A stretch of DNA of 9,625 nt from JBNKFQ01 sp050289385 (GTDB lineage Bacteria > Pseudomonadota > Gammaproteobacteria > Pseudomonadales > Porticoccaceae): NCBI GenBank assembly GCA_050289385.1, contig JBNKFQ010000034.1, forward strand, positions 1 to 9,625, read 5' to 3'. Position 1 is the first letter of the stretch. Each line of letters starts with the position of its first letter. Shown here one piece after another: positions 1-5,957 of the stretch. A program made the position numbers and the translations under genes. A model generated the notes under the pieces. It was not told where the DNA came from. It saw nothing but the letters and a program-made list of their open reading frames with translations, and made no database searches.

Positions 1-53
1 TGGCAGCGGAGTCAGCTCATTGGCAGTGCTCTATCAGTTCACTCAGAAGCCAG

Positions 54-138
54 GCACTTTCTTTTGGTTACTTTTCTTTGTGCCAGCAAAGAAAAGTGAC
101 TCGCCCCCGGAGCGGGGAGCCAACCCCGCCGCAGGCGG
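54..138. repeat. Hairpin-rich dispersed intergenic repeat
   Basis: The core is an inverted repeat of 14-nt arms (67-80 and 87-100) around the 6-nt loop TGCCAG; the arms differ at one position that is still a G-T wobble. Two short GC-rich palindromic patches follow: CCCC/GGGG around 104-116 and CCGCC-GCA-GGCGG at 126-138. From memory, sequences with the TTACTTTTCTTTG / CAAAGAAAAGT pairing are common as dispersed intergenic repeats in Xanthomonas, Pseudomonas, Cellvibrio and other gammaproteobacteria; I could not check this. It may act as an mRNA 3' stabiliser or a weak bidirectional terminator for the upstream gene. No uridine tract follows the stem, so a classic intrinsic terminator is not supported. 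Confidence 0.65.
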
Positions 139-183
139 CACACCTAACCAAAGGGGCGAAACACCCCCACCAATCCAAACACC

Positions 184-210
184 CCCTGCGGCAATTCCTT
201 TGCCGCAGGG
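184..210. repeat. Perfect 11-bp GC-rich hairpin
   Basis: CCCTGCGGCAA (184-194) pairs perfectly with TTGCCGCAGGG (200-210) around a 5-nt loop (TTCCT). A run of five C residues precedes it and no T-run follows, so it is not a typical Rho-independent terminator. It could be the outer part of the dispersed repeat that begins near 54, or a separate REP-like palindrome. It lies about 80 bp upstream of the sigma-54 promoter, where activator sites are sometimes found, but nothing shows it to be a protein-binding site. Confidence 0.55.
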
Positions 211-288
211 CGGTCAGGCTTTGCCGGTCGGTTTGCCGTTTGCTTCACCACTAACAATATCTCATTGATTTTAAATGACTTTTAAATC

Positions 289-304
289 TGGCATATCTAT
301 TGCT
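289..304 (+). promoter_or_regulatory. Sigma-54 (RpoN) -24/-12 promoter for flgB operon
   Basis: TGGCATATCTATTGCT matches the RpoN consensus TGGCACG-N4-TTGCW at the defining positions: TGGCA at -24, exact spacing, and TTGCT at -12. The predicted transcription start is near 315, giving a leader of about 90 nt before flgB at 406. In Vibrio and Pseudomonas the flgBCDEFGHIJ operon is a middle class transcribed by sigma-54 with the activator FlrC/FleR, so the location fits the family biology. No sigma-70-like alternative stands out. The activator-binding site is not identified; these activators can bind downstream of the start, within the leader. Confidence 0.8.
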
Positions 305-344
305 ACATACCTGTTACTAAACAAAGGGTATTGAAGGGCAGTGA

Positions 345-370
345 TCTCGAACGGCAGTTATCGAGAACGG
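345..370 (+). promoter_or_regulatory. Small inverted/direct repeat in the flgB leader
   Basis: TCTCGA (345-350) and TCGAGA (361-366) form an inverted repeat with a 10-nt loop, and GAACGG is repeated directly at 349-354 and 365-370, 16 nt apart. It lies roughly +30 to +55 from the predicted sigma-54 start. It could be a leader hairpin or a downstream activator site of the FlrC/FleR type; the assignment is speculative and rests only on position and symmetry. Confidence 0.3.
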
Positions 371-405
371 TAAAAACAACAATTGGTTATGGCGGAAAAG
401 CAGTT

Positions 406-804
406 ATGTTGGATCGGATAGCTCAAAGTTTGGACGTCCATGTACAGGCACTGGCCGTGCGATCGCGGCGTCACGAACTACTGGCGGCAAATATCGCCAA
501 TGCCGACACCCCCAACTACAAAGCTCGCGATATCGATTTTCAAAGTGTCTACAAATCGCGGCTCGGACTGGCAAGCTCTGCCGGTACATTGCGCACCACC
601 AATAAAGCTCATCTCAAGGGCACAGGTGCTGGCACAGAAGCCGTTAAATACCGCGTACCTCTGCAATCCTCACTCGACGGCAACACCGTTGAAAGCCATG
701 TTGAACAAGCAGCGTTTGCTGAAAATGCCCTGCGCTATCAAGCCAGTCTGCGTTTTCTGGATGGCTCGCTAAAGTCGTTAATCAGCGCAATACGCGGTGA
801 ATAG
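406..804 (+). CDS. flgB: Flagellar proximal rod protein FlgB
   Basis: FlgB is a component of the proximal rod, exported by the flagellar type III apparatus and assembled in the periplasm near the MS-ring/FliE junction. The protein has 132 residues, the usual family length (about 130-138). The N-terminal rod signature ANIANADTPNYKA is at residues 28-40, and the C-terminus (about 104-132) is the amphipathic helix typical of rod proteins. ATG at 406 was chosen although the frame stays open upstream to a TTG at 331: the family starts at MLDRIAQSLD, and the extra 25 residues resemble nothing in FlgB. The ribosome binding site is weak (GGCGGAAAAG, 391-400). It is the first gene of the operon, about 90 nt downstream of the predicted sigma-54 start. 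Its stop codon lies in a 12-bp tandem repeat shared with the flgC leader. Confidence 0.95.
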   Translation: MLDRIAQSLDVHVQALAVRSRRHELLAANIANADTPNYKARDIDFQSVYKSRLGLASSAGTLRTTNKAHLKGTGAGTEAVKYRVPLQSSLDGNTVESHVEQAAFAENALRYQASLRFLDGSLKSLISAIRGE

Positions 805-829
805 TGCAGTGAATAGTGCGGTGAACAGG
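794..829 (+). repeat. Three 12-bp tandem units at the flgB-flgC junction
   Basis: GCGGTGAATAGT (794-805), GCAGTGAATAGT (806-817) and GCGGTGAACAGG (818-829) are three imperfect units. The first contains the flgB stop codon (TAG, 802-804). The last has diverged to provide the AGGAGA ribosome binding site of flgC (827-832). This suggests small slippage duplications that lengthened the intergenic gap. Functional importance is unknown. Confidence 0.7.
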
Positions 830-839
830 AGAAACTGAC

Positions 840-1250
840 ATGGGACTGATGAGTACTCTCGATATTTCCGGTTCGGCACTCAGCGCGCAATCCATCCGGC
901 TAAACACTGTGGCCAGTAATCTCGCCAATGCCGAATCGGTGAGTGGAACGGCCAGGGGAGCATACCGGGCCAAACAACCGGTATTTGCCACCGTCATGAA
1001 TACCCTGGGGCGCCGCGAATTGGCATCCGTTCGAGTCAGCGCTATTACCGAAAGTCAGACACCACCGCGCAAACAGTTTATGCCCGATCACCCCATGGCC
1101 GACGAAGCGGGTTTTGTCTACTTCTCCAATGTCAATCCGGTAGAAGAGATGGCCAATATGCTGTCTGCCTCGCGGGCGTTTCAAAATAGCGTAGAAGTAA
1201 TGAATACCTCCAAACAGTTGCTGCAGAAAACCCTGTCTCTCGGTAGTTAG
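840..1250 (+). CDS. flgC: Flagellar proximal rod protein FlgC
   Basis: FlgC is a proximal rod subunit that stacks with FlgB and FlgF between FliE and the distal rod. The 136-residue product has the usual size. It opens with the family pattern (about residues 5-31), ending in the rod/hook signature SNLANA at 26-31. Its C-terminal block NPVEEMANMLSASRAFQNSV and the following residues to 136 form the characteristic helix. A strong ribosome binding site, AGGAGA (827-832), lies 7 nt before the ATG; a second ATG three codons in (849) is less well spaced. The gap to flgB is 35 nt of tandem repeat and to flgD 49 nt, so co-transcription is likely. No anomalies. Confidence 0.96.
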   Translation: MGLMSTLDISGSALSAQSIRLNTVASNLANAESVSGTARGAYRAKQPVFATVMNTLGRRELASVRVSAITESQTPPRKQFMPDHPMADEAGFVYFSNVNPVEEMANMLSASRAFQNSVEVMNTSKQLLQKTLSLGS

Positions 1251-1299
1251 ATGACAGGTAAAAGACAGGCGAAACACATAAAAAGGAAACGGGGCAAAC

Positions 1300-1977
1300 A
1301 TGAATTCAGTTAATCCGCTGGGCCAGTACCAAAGTGCAACGGCTGCGCAACAGCAAGCGGTTGCCAAAGGGGATGAGTTGGGCCAGGAGGCATTTATGCG
1401 GCTCATGGTTGCGCAACTGGAAAACCAGGACCCGTCCAAGCCGATGGATAACTTCGAATTTCTATCCCAGATTGCCCAGTTTGGCACGGTTGATGGCATT
1501 CAGGGTTTACAGGACAGCATGGCAGGACTGGTGACATCGCTTACTGCCAACCAGGGTTTACAGGCATCAAACCTGATTGGCCGCGAGGTACTGTCCTCAT
1601 ACGGAACCGGCGTTTTGCCAGCGAGTGAAGGGGGTTCACTTAATGGCAAGGTTGAACTGCCAGTAAGCGCCGGAGGATTGCGAGTATCCATTCAGGATGA
1701 GGCCGGAAATCTGGTTCGCACGATCGAACTGGGCCCACAGTCCGCAGGGAATATTGCGTTCGGCTGGGACGGCATCAATAACGCTGGCGGACAAGCCGTG
1801 CCAGGCACTTATCAGGTTACGGCAGAAGCCCTGATTGATGGTCAAATGCTGGCGGTTCCGGCGTTTACTGCCACCCGTGTAGAAAGCGTTTCGCTTACCG
1901 GGGGTGGCGCTCAGGCGACCCTTAACGTGACCGGAGGCGGAACCCTGCCCTTGTCAGATGTGCGGGAATTTTTATAA
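1300..1977 (+). CDS. flgD: Flagellar hook assembly scaffold/cap protein FlgD
   Basis: FlgD caps the growing hook and is needed for FlgE polymerisation; it is later replaced by FlgK. The product is 225 residues, normal for the family. The N-terminal FlgD region (about 30-65) has the recognisable run EAFMRLMVAQLENQDPSKP followed by MDNFEFLSQIAQF. The C-terminal half carries the FlgD Ig/tudor-like fold, with the GWDG turn and the PGTYQVTAEA strand typical of FlgD_ig around residues 154-178. Upstream, AAGGAAACGGGG (1283-1294) gives a ribosome binding site for the ATG at 1300. A long inverted repeat begins directly after the TAA stop. Confidence 0.95.
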   Translation: MNSVNPLGQYQSATAAQQQAVAKGDELGQEAFMRLMVAQLENQDPSKPMDNFEFLSQIAQFGTVDGIQGLQDSMAGLVTSLTANQGLQASNLIGREVLSSYGTGVLPASEGGSLNGKVELPVSAGGLRVSIQDEAGNLVRTIELGPQSAGNIAFGWDGINNAGGQAVPGTYQVTAEALIDGQMLAVPAFTATRVESVSLTGGGAQATLNVTGGGTLPLSDVREFL

Positions 1978-1978
1978 G

Positions 1979-2095
1979 AGGTAAATGACGAGGTGAATAG
2001 TCTGAAGGGGTTTAGTCTGAAGGGTGACTGAAGTAACAGCACCCGGGTACGCAGATACTACCCCTTCAGACTAAACCCCCTCACACCATTTACCT
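1979..2095. repeat. Nested long inverted repeat in flgD-flgE gap
   Basis: An outer pair AGGTAAATG (1979-1987) / CATTTACCT (2087-2095) is perfect over 9 bp. An inner pair GGGGTTTAGTCTGAAGGG (2007-2024) / its exact complement (2062-2079) is perfect over 18 bp, with a 37-nt loop. The left side also contains a direct repeat, TAGTCTGAAGGG at 1998-2009 and 2013-2024 (15-bp period). CTGAAG recurs at 2029 and 2094. It begins one base after the flgD stop and ends 24 nt before the flgE start. A stem this size in the mRNA could affect upstream transcript stability or cause polarity; no T-run follows, so a simple terminator is unlikely. Its architecture parallels the three heptamer elements downstream, but the arm sequence is different. 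Confidence 0.85.
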
Positions 2096-2119
2096 GAAGC
2101 TCAAACAGGAGAGACGATT

Positions 2120-3385
2120 ATGGCATTCGATACAGCGGTTTCCGGTATCAAGGCATCCACCGCAGAGTTGAGCATTATTGGCAACAATATCGCCAACAGT
2201 TCAACCACGGGGTTCAAGGCGGCGCGAGGCGAATTTTCCGATGTCTATGCAGCCAGTGTATTGGGTGTGGGTGCCAATGCCATTGGCAAGGGAGTAACCC
2301 TCGACTCGGTTTCCCAGCAGTTTACCCAGGGCAATATCAGCTTTACCGACAACGCGCTCGACCTGGCGATTAATGGCAATGGCTTTTTTGTGTTGAGTGA
2401 TCAGGGCGCAACCACCTACAGTCGCGCTGGTCAGTTCAGCATAGACCGCGATGGCTATGTGGTGAATAGCAAGGGATTGCGCTTAATGGCTTTCCAGGCA
2501 GATGCGAGCGGTAATATCACCGGTGAGTTGGATGAGATGCAACTCAACACTGCCAATGTACCGCCAACGTCAACATCCCGGGTTGATCTTACGGCAAACC
2601 TGGATTCCCGCGAGTTGCCACCTACCGTTCCGTGGGGTGGACCATTTGACGCGTTTGCCGCCACACCCACGTCCCCCGACTCCAATATGTACAACGCGTC
2701 AACCTCGGTAACGGTGTACGACGGTCTGGGCAACCCTCACGTAATGAGTATGTATTACGTCAAAAGCGCTACGCCCAATGAGTGGGAGATGTACACCCTG
2801 ATTGACGGGGTATCCACGTCTGGTCCGGATACCCTGGCCTTTGACCAGAGTGGTCAGTTCGATCCCTCCAGCTTGCCAGTGCAAGTCAACATTACCGGGT
2901 GGACACCACTGGATGGGGCGGGTAACCCCACCGGTGCTTCGGCTCAGGATATACGAGTTGACATGTCGTCGAGCACCCAGTTTGGCAGCACATTCGGGGT
3001 AAACAGTATCAATCAGAACGGATTTACCACCGGTCAGTTGCGGGGGGTGGAAATTTCCGATACCGGGGTCATGTTTGCCCGTTTTACCAACGGCGAGTCG
3101 CGCGCCCTGGGCCAGGTGGCTCTGGCCAATTTCTCTAATCCGCAAGGGTTGCAGCCCTTGGGTAATACCGCATGGTCGGAAACATTTGCCTCCGGGCCGG
3201 CAGCAGTGAGTCAACCCGGTACTTCCGGCCTGGGTGCGTTGCAGTCGGGCGCCCTGGAAGACTCCAATGTCGAAATTACCGAAGCACTGGTGGACATGAT
3301 CGTGGCGCAACGGAATTTTCAGGCCAACGCCCAGGTGATCCAGGCTGAAGACGCTATCACCCAAACTGTGATTAATCTCAGGTAA
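2120..3385 (+). CDS. flgE: Flagellar hook protein FlgE
   Basis: FlgE is the hook subunit, polymerised outside the cell under the FlgD cap to form the universal joint. The product is 421 residues, close to the short enterobacterial type (about 400). The N-terminal rod/hook signature NNIANSSTTGFK is at 22-33. A central FlgE region follows, with DNALDLAINGNGFFVL near 76-91 and the variable surface domain roughly 150-300. The conserved hook/rod C-terminal block begins at about 374 (GALEDSNVEITEALVDMIVA) and runs to QTVINLR. The ribosome binding site AGGAGA (2107-2112) is well placed before the ATG. Only 14 nt separate it from flgF, so the pair is translated from the same message. No truncation is seen. 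Confidence 0.96.
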   Translation: MAFDTAVSGIKASTAELSIIGNNIANSSTTGFKAARGEFSDVYAASVLGVGANAIGKGVTLDSVSQQFTQGNISFTDNALDLAINGNGFFVLSDQGATTYSRAGQFSIDRDGYVVNSKGLRLMAFQADASGNITGELDEMQLNTANVPPTSTSRVDLTANLDSRELPPTVPWGGPFDAFAATPTSPDSNMYNASTSVTVYDGLGNPHVMSMYYVKSATPNEWEMYTLIDGVSTSGPDTLAFDQSGQFDPSSLPVQVNITGWTPLDGAGNPTGASAQDIRVDMSSSTQFGSTFGVNSINQNGFTTGQLRGVEISDTGVMFARFTNGESRALGQVALANFSNPQGLQPLGNTAWSETFASGPAAVSQPGTSGLGALQSGALEDSNVEITEALVDMIVAQRNFQANAQVIQAEDAITQTVINLR

Positions 3386-3399
3386 CAGGTAACAGACGC

Positions 3400-4134
3400 A
3401 TGGATCGACTTTTGTATGTGGCGGTATCAGGTGCGGGCGATGCAATGCGGGCGCAGGCTATTAATGCGCACAATCTTGCCAATGCATCCACACCGGGATT
3501 TCGCGCTGATCTGGCGTCTTTTACGTCTGCCCAAATGGGCGGCGGGCAGGGCAGCCGGGCTTTTGCGCAACTTCAGGGCAAAGGCGTTGACCTCTCTTAT
3601 GGTGCCATCCAAACAACGGGTCGGGAACTGGACGTTGCGGTAACCAGCGATGGCTGGATTGCGGTGCAAGCTGCCGATGGCAGCGAGGCGTACACACGAC
3701 GTGGTGATCTGCATGTCGATCCACTCGGGCAACTGACCAATGGCGCCGGATTACCGATACTGGGAAAAAGCGGGCCAATATCAATACCTCCCAATGCCAA
3801 GCTGGAAGTAGGGGCGGATGGCACTATCTCGATTCAGGCCCTGGGGCAGGGTCCGGAAACGGTCACGGTTGTGGATCGCATCAAGCTGGTGAACCCGGAT
3901 ATGTCGACGCTGAGCAAGGGACCCGATGGCTTGCTGCGTTCGACCGAGTTGACTCCCCCTGTCGATAAAACCGTGCGATTGACATCGGGGGCGCTGGAAG
4001 CGAGCAACGTCAATACCGTGGAAGCGATGGTGCGCATGATCGAACTGTCGCGCAGCTTTGAAACCCAGAGCAAAATGATGCGCATGGTGGCAGACAATGA
4101 TCAGGCCTCCTCTGAATTGATGAGAATATCGTGA
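3400..4134 (+). CDS. flgF: Flagellar basal-body rod protein FlgF
   Basis: FlgF is a proximal rod subunit located next to FlgG. The 244-residue product matches the family length (about 245-250). The N-terminus MDRLLYVAVSGAGDAMRAQA is typical of FlgF, followed by HNLANASTPGFR at 24-35. The middle carries the shared FlgE/F/G domain (ELDVAVTSDGWIAVQAADGS), and the C-terminus contains GALEASNVNTVEAMVRMIEL. It starts 14 nt after flgE with only a weak purine-rich ribosome binding site (CAGGTAACAG), so translational coupling is plausible. FlgG was considered and excluded because the FlgG-specific insertion is absent and the next gene carries it. A heptamer-armed inverted element begins 3 bases after the TGA stop. 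Confidence 0.95.
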   Translation: MDRLLYVAVSGAGDAMRAQAINAHNLANASTPGFRADLASFTSAQMGGGQGSRAFAQLQGKGVDLSYGAIQTTGRELDVAVTSDGWIAVQAADGSEAYTRRGDLHVDPLGQLTNGAGLPILGKSGPISIPPNAKLEVGADGTISIQALGQGPETVTVVDRIKLVNPDMSTLSKGPDGLLRSTELTPPVDKTVRLTSGALEASNVNTVEAMVRMIELSRSFETQSKMMRMVADNDQASSELMRIS

Positions 4135-4137
4135 GGG

Positions 4138-4301
4138 TGTTCGACGTTGGATGTTCGATGTTGGACGAAAAGCGGAAATTCGCTCGCTTTTACCTCAGAG
4201 CGCTTTATGTGACAGCGCAGATTGCCAAGCTATTTCCAGGCACCGCAAGGTAAATCGGGCTGAGGAGCATTCGTCGAACATCGAACGTCGAACGCCGAAC
4301 A
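4138..4301. repeat. Heptamer-armed inverted element copy 1 (flgF-flgG)
   Basis: The left arm at 4138-4169 (variants of TTCGATG such as TTCGACG, TTGGATG, TTGGACG) and the right arm at 4270-4301 are inverted repeats matching at 28 of 32 positions. They flank a 100-bp core (4170-4269). The core has smaller internal symmetries: AAAAGCG (4168-4174, overlapping the arm) with CGCTTTT (4185-4191), and TTTACCT (4189-4195) with AGGTAAA (4248-4254). This is the most diverged of the three copies. It lies wholly between genes and leaves flgG with its own ribosome binding site (AAGGA, 4308-4312). No transposase or clear target duplication is visible. RNA from either strand could form a long stem. Confidence 0.9.
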
Positions 4302-4319
4302 TACCAAAAGGAATAAATA

Positions 4320-5105
4320 ATGAGTGAAGCACTCTGGATTGCAAAAACAGGCCTCGATGCGCAGCAAATGCGTATTGCGGCAATATCCAACAATCTGGCC
4401 AATGCCAGCACCGCCGGTTTCAAGCGCAGTCGCGTGGTGTTCGAAGACCTGCTTTACCAGAATATTACCCAGGTGGGTGCGCAATCTACCGAGGATACCC
4501 AATTGCCGACCGGCTTGAGCATGGGCACCGGCGTCAAGATCACTTCCACGGAAAAACTGTTTACCCAGGGCAGCCTGGTGCAAACCGAAAACTCTCTGGA
4601 TGTTGCCATTGAGGGCCGGGGTTTTTTGCAGATTTTGATGCCCGATGGTTCACAAGCCTATACCCGCGACGGTTCATTCCAGGTAAATGCCCAGGGGCAG
4701 ATGGTTACTGCTAACGGCTATGCGGTGCAGCCCGCCATTACCATTCCAAACAATGCGCAATCCATTGTGATTGGCAACGACGGCACGGTTTCTGTCACCA
4801 CCCCCGGCAGTGCCGCGCCTACCCAGGTTGGCACGATTCAGTTGGCAGATTTTGTCAATCCGGCTGGCTTGCAGCCGATCGGTAAAAACCTTTATCTGGA
4901 ATCTGCCGCCAGCGGTTCGCCCCAGGCGGGTAATCCCGGCATTAATGGTCTCGGTACATTATCCCAGGGGTTTGTTGAAGGTTCCAACGTCAACATTGTT
5001 GAAGAACTGGTGAATATGATCGAAACCCAGCGCGCCTACGAAATGAATTCCAAGGCGATTTCCACGACAGATCAAATGCTGCAATACGCCAGTAATAATT
5101 TGTAG
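4320..5105 (+). CDS. flgG: Flagellar distal rod protein FlgG
   Basis: FlgG builds the distal rod, the straight shaft that crosses the peptidoglycan and runs inside the P- and L-rings. The 261-residue length is the family standard. NNLANASTAGFK is at 24-35. Just after it comes the FlgG-specific stretch with GAQSTEDTQLPTGLSMGTG (about 52-70), which in the family distinguishes the rigid rod protein from FlgE. ENSLDVAIEGRGFLQILMPD follows, and the C-terminal block has GLGTLSQGFVEGSNVNIVEE and ends in LQYASNNL. The ribosome binding site AAGGA (4308-4312) lies 7 nt before the ATG. It is bracketed by heptamer-armed elements on both sides, which may separate its message from those of flgF and flgH. 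Confidence 0.97.
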   Translation: MSEALWIAKTGLDAQQMRIAAISNNLANASTAGFKRSRVVFEDLLYQNITQVGAQSTEDTQLPTGLSMGTGVKITSTEKLFTQGSLVQTENSLDVAIEGRGFLQILMPDGSQAYTRDGSFQVNAQGQMVTANGYAVQPAITIPNNAQSIVIGNDGTVSVTTPGSAAPTQVGTIQLADFVNPAGLQPIGKNLYLESAASGSPQAGNPGINGLGTLSQGFVEGSNVNIVEELVNMIETQRAYEMNSKAISTTDQMLQYASNNL

Positions 5106-5115
5106 GGGTGAGGAA

Positions 5116-5946
5116 ATGTTCGATGTTCGATGTTCGATGTTTGACGTAAAAGAGGGGTTTGGCCGTTTCCGGGCAATTGGGTGCAGGCCGCCATTTTGGG
5201 CTGAATTTATACTGTGGTTTGGTCAACGCGGTTTTCGTCGAACATCGAACATCGAACATCGAACTGTTCAAAAATATACCGGCACACGAATACTCATTTT
5301 ACCGGCCTTGCTGCAACTTGCCGGTTGTTCCAGCGTCCCCCAATACAGTGCCGAAGGTTACGAGCCAACCTTGCCAATTGTTGAGCAAGTCGCCCCCGCT
5401 CCCACTGACGGCGCGATTTTTGTTGCAGGCCACCAGTTAACCCTGTTCGAGGATGTAAAGGCACGCCGGGTTGGAGATATTCTCACTGTGTTGTTACTGG
5501 AACAAACTGACGCCGAAAAAAGCAGCAGCACCAATATTGATAAAAGCGGTAATAACGATATCTCCAATCCGTCTTTGGGCAACACAATTCTTTCCAAAGA
5601 TTATGACGTTGGTATCGGGTTGAATTCCGATCACAGTTTTAACGGCGCGGGTGACAGCAATCAGAGCAACAGCCTGCAAGGCAGCATTACCGTAACCGTG
5701 GCTGGCGTGTTACCCAACGGCAATCTGGTGGTTCAGGGCGAAAAGTGGATCAAGATAAATCAGGGCAGCGAGTATATTCGTCTGCGCGGTATTGTGCGTC
5801 CAACAGATATATCTACCAGCAATACGATTGCATCTACCCAGGTAGCCGATGCCCGTATTACCTACACGGGCACTGGTGCGTTGTCGGAGGCCAACAAGGC
5901 GGGGTGGTTGACCAGGTTTTTTATGAGTCCGTTGTGGCCATTTTGA
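5116..5946 (+). CDS. flgH: L-ring lipoprotein FlgH with element-derived N-terminus
   Basis: FlgH forms the outer-membrane L-ring around the distal rod. The lipobox LAGC ends at Cys71 (TGT, 5326-5328) after a hydrophobic segment ILILPALLQ, so the mature lipoprotein has 206 residues, normal for FlgH. The body has the expected features: ARRVGDILTVLLLEQTDAEKSSST, the GSITVTVAGVLPNGNLVVQG region, GIVRPTDISTSNTI and a C-terminal GWLTRFF. The start is odd. No ATG, GTG or TTG lies in frame between the inverted element and the hydrophobic core; the codon just before QKYTG is GTT (5266-5268). The chosen ATG at 5116 has GGGGTGAGGA (5105-5114) upstream and gives about 50 element-encoded residues before the signal peptide. 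An in-frame ATG at 5137 is the alternative. Identity is certain; the start is not. Confidence 0.85.
   Translation: MFDVRCSMFDVKEGFGRFRAIGCRPPFWAEFILWFGQRGFRRTSNIEHRTVQKYTGTRILILPALLQLAGCSSVPQYSAEGYEPTLPIVEQVAPAPTDGAIFVAGHQLTLFEDVKARRVGDILTVLLLEQTDAEKSSSTNIDKSGNNDISNPSLGNTILSKDYDVGIGLNSDHSFNGAGDSNQSNSLQGSITVTVAGVLPNGNLVVQGEKWIKINQGSEYIRLRGIVRPTDISTSNTIASTQVADARITYTGTGALSEANKAGWLTRFFMSPLWPF
5118..5264. repeat. Heptamer-armed inverted element copy 2 (5' end of flgH)
   Basis: The left arm at 5118-5146 is three exact TTCGATG units plus TTTGACG. The right arm at 5236-5264 is its complement at 28 of 29 positions. The core (5147-5235, 89 bp) is not similar to the cores of the other copies. The right arm is identical over 29 bp to that of copy 3. 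The element starts within 13 bases of the flgG stop and ends immediately before the flgH signal-peptide codons. It stays open in the flgH frame throughout: the stretch from the end of ATG 5116-5118 to codon QKYTG (5269) is 150 nt, exactly 50 codons. Confidence 0.93.
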
Positions 5947-5957
5947 GAGGCTTGACT

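Larger units (their letters stand above)
1..288. other. Upstream region without a supported gene
   Basis: No convincing coding sequence is visible here. An open frame starting TTG at 20 reads through the dispersed repeat at 54-138 and gives a low-complexity proline/glycine-rich peptide (82 residues), the typical product of translating such a repeat. The first 50 bases could be the tail of an upstream gene or of its intergenic region; no frame shows a recognisable C-terminus. In related gammaproteobacteria cheV/cheR or flgA/flgM often lie just upstream of flgB, but nothing in this stretch shows that. The remainder holds two or three hairpins (listed separately) and AT-rich DNA from about 245 leading into the flgB promoter. 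Confidence 0.6.

Noticed and set aside
184..210. Rho-independent terminator
   Set aside because: The stem is strong but is followed by GC-containing sequence, not a T-run.
20..268. 82-residue open frame before the operon
   Set aside because: It reads straight through the hairpin repeat, is low-complexity and proline-rich, and lacks a ribosome binding site; this is the usual spurious translation of a dispersed repeat.
331..405. 25-residue upstream extension of FlgB from TTG 331
   Set aside because: The family begins at the ATG at 406; the extension lies in the promoter leader and has no similarity to rod proteins.
3143..3160. CAAGGG...CCCTTG inverted repeat in flgE
   Set aside because: It falls in codons of the conserved NPQGLQPLG motif and is short; best explained by protein conservation.
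2699..3445. 248-residue open frame on the minus strand over flgE
   Set aside because: It lies antisense to a complete, well-conserved hook gene and shows no recognisable domain; typical of high-GC shadow frames. The same holds for the 199-residue minus frame at 900-1499.
5745..5957. Longer FlgI start at ATG 5745 inside flgH
   Set aside because: The first 71 codons are an out-of-frame reading of flgH; ATG 5958 has a good ribosome binding site just after the flgH stop.
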